This document shows positions 34,701-64,000 of a stretch of 64,000 bases of DNA, piece after piece. The DNA comes from Struthio camelus (lineage: Eukaryota; Chordata; Aves; Struthioniformes; Struthionidae): positions 2,294,001-2,358,000 of the forward strand of contig NC_090951.1 in NCBI RefSeq assembly GCF_040807025.1. The letters run 5' to 3'. The notes beneath the pieces were generated by a model, which was not told where the DNA came from, ran no database searches, and worked only from the letters and a program-made list of their open reading frames with translations. Every line of letters begins with the position of its first letter. The first letter of the stretch is position 1. A program made the translations under genes and the position numbers.

Positions 34701-36150
34701 CAGTATAGTGGAACTTCAGCTCATTTTCGGTCGGAACGCTTCGGATGTACAAGGGATAGTTCTGTGGAGGATGACAACTGTTAACTGGGACGGGAAACTC
34801 ATTTCTGTAAGTGATGGCTAGTGCCGCTTCAGTGCTTTTACGCCAAGTATTGCAACCGTCAGAAGTAAGCTATTTTGAGCATGTTATGTTCAAAGGCATC
34901 ACAGCAGTGGCCCCCCCCTTTACATCTTGCAGCATCTGTGGGACAGAACTGGCTCCGTGCACCAGTGGCAGCAGAACCGCTTGCACAGGCATCGCACAAG
35001 GTTCAGGGCTCCTCACAGCCTGGGTGCAGTCCCCTGCCCCAGCCGGGCCTGTCCCCAGCCCACCGGACCCTCCCAGGCTTTCCGAGGAAAGCCCTCTAAT
35101 CACAGCAGGTCAGCAGGACATTGCTGCTGCTGTCCCCGCCCTCGCTAAACCAGCTCCCCCCAGTCCTGGCCCCGGCCTGCTCCTGCCCAGCCCTCCTCAA
35201 CTTCTGTCTGCAGCACCTGCCCCACTCCCCGCCATCCACCACGGCTGTGCCTCGGTCCCCGCTGCCCTGCTCAGGACCCACAGCTGCAGCCCCAGCTCTG
35301 CTCCCATCACCCAGTTCAGGCCCCACAACTGCCACCTGGGCCCCGCTGCCCCGCTCGGGCCCCATAACTGCAGCCCTGGCCCCGCTGCCCTGCCCTGGCC
35401 CTGCTTGGACCCCACAACCCCCCTCAGGCCCCCATAACTGCAGCCCTGGCCCGCTGCCCTGCCCTGGCCCTGCTTGGACCCCACAACCCCCCTCAGGCCC
35501 CATAACTGCAGCCCTGGCCCCGCTGCCCTGCCCTGCTTGGGCCCCACAGCTGCTACCTGGGCCCCGCCACCCCCCTCAGGCCCCCATAACCGCAGCCCTG
35601 GCCCCGCTCAGGCCCCACAACTGCAGCTCTGGCCCCACTGCCCTGCCCTGGCCCTGCTTGGACCCCACAACCGCCCTCGGGCCCCATAACTGCAGCCCTG
35701 GCCCCGCTGCCCTGCCCTGCCCTGCCCTGCCCTGCTTGGGCCCCACAGCTGCTACCTGGGCCCCGCCACCCCCCTCAGGCCCCCATAACCGCGGCCCTGG
35801 CCCCGCTCAGGCCCCACAACTGCAGCTCTGGCCCCACTGCCCTGCCCTGGCCCTGCTTGGACCCCACAACCGCCCTCGGGCCCCATAACTGCAGCCCTGG
35901 CCCGCTGCCCTGCCCTGGCCCCACAACTGCAGCCCGGGCCCCGCTCAGGACCCATAACCGCTGCTCGGGCCCCATAACCGCCGCCCGGGCCCCGCCGCCC
36001 CCCTGGGGCCCCACAACCGCCGCCCGGGCCCCATCATCCCGCTCCGGCCCCACAGCCGCCGCCCGGGCCGGGCCCCGCCGCCCCCCTCGGGCCCCACAAC
36101 CGCCGCCCCGGCCCCACCTCCTTGGCGATCACGGCGATGCACACCGCCAT
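31754..36150 (-). CDS. TRAPPC2L: TRAPPC2L, trafficking protein particle complex subunit 2-like
   Basis: Minus-strand exons 36118-36150, 34589-34761, 32712-32799, 32521-32600 and 31754-31799 join to 420 nt, 139 aa, all GT-AG and in phase. It is a sedlin/longin-fold protein: [11 protein letters not shown] strand, [19 protein letters not shown], the helix [20 protein letters not shown], then [20 protein letters not shown] and a C-terminal helix ending SMMMQVC. Family knowledge: a small adaptor subunit of the TRAPP tethering complexes, acting in ER-Golgi and Golgi traffic with Rab GEF activity. Almost identical to the human protein as I recall it (140 aa), but one residue shorter at the exon 4/5 junction. 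It shares a 139-bp head-to-head promoter with GALNS. Confidence 0.98.
31800..32520 (-). other. TRAPPC2L intron 4
   Basis: 721 bp of AT-rich intron, nothing recognised. Confidence 0.9.
32521..32600 (-). CDS. TRAPPC2L: TRAPPC2L exon 4
   Basis: Residues 99-124: [20 protein letters not shown] then GDRIHS. Acceptor ATCCCTTTTCAG, donor GTAAGTAGG on the minus strand. Ends with AG of a split Arg codon. Confidence 0.97.
32712..32799 (-). CDS. TRAPPC2L: TRAPPC2L exon 3
   Basis: Completes V69, then residues 70-98: [20 protein letters not shown] and ALRDNEIRS. Acceptor CAGCTGCACAG, donor GTAAGTGC. The intron to exon 4 is 111 bp. Confidence 0.97.
32800..34588 (-). other. TRAPPC2L intron 2
   Basis: 1.8 kb of AT-rich sequence. 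No repeat family recognised; a few short unremarkable open frames. Confidence 0.9.
34589..34761 (-). CDS. TRAPPC2L: TRAPPC2L exon 2
   Basis: Residues 12-68: [40 protein letters not shown] and [17 protein letters not shown]. Acceptor TCATCCTCCACAG; donor GTATCTTT after AAAGT. Confidence 0.98.
34762..36117 (-). other. TRAPPC2L intron 1
   Basis: 1.36 kb. The first part (34762-35280) is ordinary; 35290-36060 is a GC-rich minisatellite. Confidence 0.9.
35290..36060. repeat. GC-rich minisatellite, about 68-70 bp unit with ~200-bp higher-order copies
   Basis: CATAACTGCAG cores at 35362, 35432, 35500, 35685 and 35884. The segment CTGCTACCTGGGCCCCGCCA occurs at 35548 and again at 35748, so a ~200-bp block is duplicated. 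Further degenerate CCCCATAACCGC-type units run up to the TRAPPC2L exon 1 donor. The plus strand is C-rich with few G, the minus strand G-rich. Confidence 0.88.
36118..36150 (-). CDS. TRAPPC2L: TRAPPC2L exon 1
   Basis: 33 nt encoding [11 protein letters not shown]. Donor GTGGGGCC. The start codon sits in GCCAAGATGGCGG, a YY1-type motif (CCGCCATCTTGG on the plus strand, 36144-36155), common at start sites of housekeeping genes. Confidence 0.97.
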
Positions 36151-36289
36151 CTTGGCCCCTGCCCCGCCCCGCCGGGCTCCGCGCCCCGCCTTCGCCCCGC
36201 CCTCTCCCCGCCCCGCGCGACGCGGCGTCACGTGCGCCCCGCCCCCTCACGTGACGCGGGGCGGCGGGCGGCGGCGGGCGGCGGTTGCC
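36151..36289. promoter_or_regulatory. bidirectional TRAPPC2L/GALNS promoter with two CACGTG (CLEAR-type) boxes
   Basis: Only 139 bp separate the two start codons. The interval is a CpG island with several CCCCGCC (Sp1-type) boxes, a YY1-type site overlapping the TRAPPC2L start, and two E-boxes: TCACGTGC at 36228-36235 and TCACGTGA at 36247-36254 (CACGTG starts 19 bp apart). The second closely fits the CLEAR consensus GTCACGTGAC bound by TFEB/TFE3, which is known to control lysosomal genes. No TATA box. Regulation by TFEB is inference. Confidence 0.85.
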
Positions 36290-58792
<22,503 letters not shown>

Positions 58793-61700
58793 GTAACAGG
58801 ACATGGACCTGCACCCTCCTTTCTCTCGCTCTCCCCTTCCCCAGTCCTCCTCCTGTGAGGAAATAACCCTTTAAAAAGGAAAGAAATAAAATGAACAAAC
58901 TCTTTCTGAGTTGTTCTGAGTGGTGCTACTTTTTAACAGCAGTCCTTAGCCCTTTAATATTAAGGTCCTTTCCGTGGTGAATTACGAGCATTCCTGCGTT
59001 TCCCATACTGGGTTTGGAGTTTGATACCAAACCGATCATGTATCTCCCAATATACTGTACAAAAACCCTGGTGCCCTTGCCTATTTAAGTGGAATAAGGT
59101 AGTGGGCTCCCTCCCCCCCCCACCCCCCCACCCCCGGAAAGGGAAAAGGAAAGTTGTAGGAACTCTACAGTGGAAAGAACAGCTCTTATTGAAAATGATA
59201 GAGAGCATATGTTTAATCTATTACCAGCACTTTTGCAAGCCCACATCAGTCTAAGATGTTTTACCTTTTATTTGCCAAATAGGCCCTGTTTTTGTGATTT
59301 CCTGGCTGATCCTCTCACAATTAGAAGTTAAGCACTGTTATTTTTCTTCTTTTGTGTCTTTCTTGCCTCAAACTTGAGTACTAAACTCTGGGCCATTTCT
59401 TGAATGGATAGGTTCACCCATGTGCCTTGCTGATTATATGTTTAGACATGAAGTAAATGTATTATGGCACCGCTTTCAGCAATTTTGACAGCAAGCTGGT
59501 ATTGGGGAGGGATTGTTTATATGATTTATTTTTTAAGTTTCTTTATTTTAACTTATGGTAGGGCCTCAAGGCATCACAGGTGCAGAAACAAGTGCTGATG
59601 ACATTTGTGGATGTAAAAGTGCATGGTTTCTTTTGTGGGGATGTCTTGGGGTAGAAGGAAACTCGGCTCCAAGGGACCCATTTACATTCAGGGCTGTAAA
59701 TGTGTGTTTGTCTTATTAAGACTGTAAGGCTCAAGGAGTCAAAGTTTCTGTTTTACACAGAGTAAGAAGGAAAGGAAAGTTGGCTCCAAAAATGCATTGC
59801 ACACTTTGTGTTAGTGTTAATAGTCCACAGCTAAAATGAGATAATATGTTTGTCTAGGTTAGTGTGTGAGTAAAGCCCATATATCACACATGGCACGGTG
59901 TGGAGGATTTTGCTTGTGTGTGAGATACTGGGAAGTCGTATATGTGTGTGTATGGATATATGAATGGGCTCGGATGCATGCTTTTTCCATATGTGTGGAA
60001 GATAATGTCACACATGAATAATTGCTCTGCGTTGTAATATAAGCATATACACTTCCATACCTAGTTTGAACATAAATACATGTCTACATTGATCTAAACC
60101 TATTTCTACATGTCTGAGTATGTGTGTAGCTGTGATAATAGGGACCAGTTACTCATTTCAAAGGCTATCCTATTGTGAGGCATGGCAGTTGTGCAATTAA
60201 GGAATATTTATTTCTTTCTAAGTCTTTGTTTAACTACTGTTTGATAAAAGTCAGCAATTATACTGTACATCAGAGAGGTGATTAAAAATTCACTTGCTTT
60301 CCTGCAGCTCGTAGCACATGTGGTTGATGTGGGTAAAATTGGAGCACATTAGTGGACAGACTAGCCATTAACAACATGCAGAGGAAGCTGGGGCTGAAAT
60401 TTGTTCCAATTCTCCCCATGTCCTCGAGCCATTAATTACAAGCCTTGCAAGTTTAAAAATAGAAATAAATCAGGATGCAGAACAGTTCTACAGTTCTGAG
60501 TCTTGTTTTAGGAGTTTTGTAATCTCACCTTATGATACAGTTGCCTCTTTCAGTGGCACCGGTGTTCTCAGCTGTATTGATATAGGACGAAAAATTATTC
60601 TGCCAGAATCAAAGGGGCCAATTTGTTTGCTAATTTCATTTGAAAGCAGATTTAAATGCATGCACACATGTGGCATTAGAAATTATGACTGTTGGCACAT
60701 TTGCTGTTTGATAAGTTTGATTTACCGTCCCAGTAGAACTTTTGCTAATAAGGTCTAGTGTAACTGTAGGGTCTTCAGCACAGGTCATTATCTTGTTATC
60801 TGAGTCTAATGTGGAGTTTTATTAGACTTTTAAATGTGAATCTGAGGGGTCTAAACTCAGACCTAGGATAAGCAGGTGTATCAGCTTGGTGTGTCATCCA
60901 CTTGAAAGCGATTTGAACTTGGCCAGATGTGTCAAAACAGCTGTCTGTGAATTTTTAAGAGGTTTGTTTTAGGGGTAATTGAGTATCTCATTATTTTTAA
61001 AGATTTATTGCACATTTTAGTCAAACCTCCTTTCACTTTCAACATTCCCTTATTAATTGACAGTGTGGGAAATGCAAAAAACCTGCACTGTTTTTAATCC
61101 ATACTTAGTCTGTTTTTGTTTGACTTTTAGATGTGACTCTGCTATTGTAGCAGCCAGAAACACGTTTTCATGTTGAGTTGGAAAGTATGAAATTGTTACA
61201 TGAGCACATGCATGTCAGTTTAGGACTACCAGGCCTTTCAGGATTAACAGGAAATAACTTGTGCAACTTTAACCTCTAACCTGGAAAGCTATTTGCTTGA
61301 ATACAGTGTAAGTTAGTTAAGTAATAAAGTGTGTATATCTATGCACAAATAAAAATGTACCAAAGAGAAGAAGCTTACAGGACGCAAAGCCTAAGAAAGG
61401 ATAATAGGGATATGAATACCGGCATATTTGCACTAGAAGGATCCCGTGCAAGCACTAGACAGGTTTACAGTCTTGTTAGACTGTCATGACATTAACACAC
61501 CCTTACTGGTCAGCATCATCTGCCTTATGGCTTGGGATTAAAATTTGTCATCTCTCACAAAGATGAAGTGTGCTGATCTATTCCTCCTATTTTGTTGTTT
61601 CTTTAACCACCAAGCAATTTTTTTCTAATCTGACTCCTTTCATAAACTCTTGTAGTCTTTCTCGGTGCTGGAGGATACCTTGGTGCTGTCTTCTCTGCTG

Positions 61701-64000
61701 GCCTGATTACTTCAATAACTTGCATTCTTGAGTGGTTAGTCTCTTGAATAGCATAAGGGAAGAAATGTAAACTCACTCAACAGAATTAAGTGAGACTAAG
61801 CACTCCATGGCACATTATGCCTGCAGATTACATAGGATGTTTATTTAGGACTTTTTACATGGTTGCCATCTCTGTTCAGGAGAATCTTTGTGATTTATAG
61901 ATGGCTCATGTTTATGCATTCTGACAGTTCTGACATTCAAAAGGTGATAAATGGGACAGAGGTAGGTGGAAGGAAACTATTTGGAAAATATGTTTACATT
62001 TTTAAATAATAAAATACTAAAATAGCTTGTTAGAGAGAGAGAAACTCTATTCCTCTCCTACCCTCTCATTTCCCCCCCCCCCCCCAAAAAAAAACACTTC
62101 CAAAGAGTTTCATGACCAGAAGCTAAACGGAATTTGAGTGTTGGGATTCTTGGAGAGTTGATGATGCTATTAAAAGTGATATTAATATTCAATCCTGCCT
62201 TATAAAAAGCAAAAGTGACAGTTCGGAAGGCCTGTTTGCACATGTTGTACAAGAACAGTTGAAAGTTGCCATTTGCACTTGTGGGTTCCCTTGGAATGCA
62301 CTGGGCCAGTGAAATCACCTGCAGAAGAGCTGGGTCCCCATTGCTCTGGGACTGGGGGATATCAGAGCATAAGTTCTTCCACCAGCATCGACCATCTTCC
62401 TTCCTGTAGCTAAAATCAACAGTGATACAAATAGCCACACCTTGTGTGTTGCAGCATGCTGGCTGGAGAAGGCAGGTTGTAGGTGGGTGCAGACCAATTG
62501 GAAGTATACATATTTCCAATTGGAAGTATACATATTTCTGCTCTACGTTTGTCTAATTCACCTAATTCACTGTCAGACTGCCTTACCAAGGACTGTAGGA
62601 CATCTTCTACCAATTTTAGCAATTTTAAGATCAAGATTGGATATATTTTGCTCAGGTAGGCAAATCATTTTGGACCAGTTGTGTCCTTCCTGTTCAGGAA
62701 ACAAGGCTAGAGGACCCGCAGCTCTGCCCTGGCCTCAAAGTCTAAAACTGCACCCCGGTAGCATTGAGAGATATGACTGTGCTTTACCAAGCAAGGGGCA
62801 GAAGGGCTGATGTTACAGGAGAAGTAATGACTAAGGATAAACTTGGCAAGCTCCCTCTCCTGTACAGCTTAAGACACACAGGACTTCTGGAAGTATCCTG
62901 CAAGTTGCCTTTCTTGTTGCTCTCCTCATCCATCCTTTTAGCCTTTAGGTCATGCTTGCCTATCACCAAATTTGACTGGGATTGTGAAGTGCGTGAAAAA
63001 GAATGCATGCAAACTTGGCATATCGTACACTACTGTTTTATTGCTACTGAATTTTTACTAGAAGGTCTCAGTTGTGAAGCATCAAGCCTCAGGGAAAAAT
63101 AGAGCTGTTTTTCCACCCCTTTTTCCCTAAAGGGCATTGTGAACTGCTGTAACCTTCCTCTTTAGAAGGCTGCACCCAAGGGAAATTGTGTTGTGGCTAG
63201 AGTCAAACTTCTGCCAAGGCTGTAAGGAATTGAGCGTTCCTGTACCACACATGTGCAGTCTCTGGTCTGGGGAAGAGCAGTGAGGGTAACTTCTAAGCCT
63301 GCAGGAAGGAGGACAAGCAGGCGGAGCAGGGCTGGGTTGAATGCAAAGACCTTGCTCCTTCCATTACAATACTTGGCTGTACCCCCCAAGTTATGTGGCT
63401 CTATGGTACCTACGTTGCCTTATATTGCCAATGGCAGCCCTGGGGGCAGGCTGCTCACCCTTCTCCCTGGCGGTCTCTTGGTGGCCACCTCAGTAACGCT
63501 GAGTGCACAGTTGCCCAGAAGGCTTGACTTTTATAAGTGGAAGCAGAAGAAAAGGACAGGGGTGCCGCAGGAGAAAGCTCTCCTATTCACTAGCTTAAAT
63601 AAGTGGTTCTACTGTATGCAAGTTTTCCATTTCTAAAATATGAACACCCAGAGTTTGTACTGTTATGAGTTCTTTTGTCCCGCTGATTGAAGGGAGAGGT
63701 ACCTTATTTGGAAGAGGAGGCCTGAAAGGGAAAAAAGTGGGTATTCTCTGTGGATTTACCAGAGTCCTACAGAAATTGCCTAATTTAATGCTGTGTAGAG
63801 GAGGAAGAAGTGTGAGCTAGCAGGAGAAAGGAAATCTTCCCTCTGCCTGCCACAGAGATTATCCAGCAGAGAATAGTTCTTGTGTTCTCCATGAGCAGTG
63901 GTGCAAGAAGGAAAAAATAATAACAGTAATTAAAAAAAAATGTGTAAAAGCCCTTCGGGTTGCTGGAGAATGGCTAATAGCATCAACCTTTCTGCTGTCA
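58793..64000 (+). other. GALNS intron 11 (continues past the window)
   Basis: 5.2 kb of AT-rich DNA with no GALNS exon. Contains a C-rich tract at 59107-59134, a TG-rich stretch at 59850-60130, complex AT-rich DNA at 60180-61130 with homeodomain-type sites (TTAATTA near 60432), a C-run then A-run at 62071-62095, and a 22-bp tandem duplication at 62494-62537. Confidence 0.8.
62494..62537. repeat. 22-bp direct duplication containing an inverted repeat
   Basis: Two perfect copies of a 22-bp unit starting CCAATTGGAAGTATACATAT. Across the junction, ATTGGAA and TTCCAAT form 7-bp inverted arms around a 10-bp loop. Confidence 0.9.

Noticed and set aside
58793-64000. Search for GALNS exons 12-14
   Set aside because: No segment encoding the expected GIDFCPGQN, HLGRDPGE or CNWAVMNW motifs occurs in any frame; the gene continues beyond the window.

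Overview
This is nuclear DNA of a vertebrate, most likely a bird (a crocodilian or turtle cannot be excluded). All genes are interrupted by GT-AG introns. The conserved gene order CBFA2T3 - PABPN1L - TRAPPC2L - GALNS is the one known from human 16q24.3. GC-rich short introns full of minisatellites, very few recognisable transposons, and decayed CR1-like and MIR-like relics fit a sauropsid genome. The species cannot be named from the sequence alone.

Layout. 1-9267: GC-rich non-coding DNA upstream of or within the 5' intron of CBFA2T3, with three large minisatellites. 9268-17228 (+): ten coding exons of CBFA2T3 (MTG16/ETO2 corepressor, 569 aa from the ATG at 9294), with a coherent reading frame through NHR1/TAFH, NHR2, NHR3 and the MYND zinc finger. 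17229 to about 22305: a very long 3' UTR carrying a 700-bp pentamer-based satellite. 22880-28355 (+): PABPN1L, a cytoplasmic (oocyte/embryo type) poly(A)-binding protein, rebuilt here as eight coding exons and 249 aa. About 28.4-31.6 kb: intergenic or long 3' UTR. 31754-36150 (-): TRAPPC2L, complete in five exons (139 aa). 36151-36289: a 139-bp shared CpG-rich promoter with two CACGTG boxes. 36290-58792 (+): the first eleven exons (411 codons) of GALNS, the lysosomal N-acetylgalactosamine-6-sulfatase, including the whole catalytic core. Its last exons (roughly 107 residues) lie beyond the window. 58793-64000: the next GALNS intron.

Base composition changes sharply. The first ~37 kb are mostly GC-rich with minisatellites; the rest (large GALNS introns) is AT-rich with old interspersed repeats and stretches that look like candidate conserved non-coding DNA.

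The genes are not a pathway. CBFA2T3 is a nuclear corepressor, PABPN1L binds poly(A), TRAPPC2L is a vesicle-tethering subunit and GALNS is a lysosomal hydrolase. The one clear functional link is the head-to-head TRAPPC2L/GALNS promoter. I found no convincing evidence for a wholly new biological system. The most unusual material is the set of unrelated tandem arrays in and around CBFA2T3, especially the array inside its 3' UTR.
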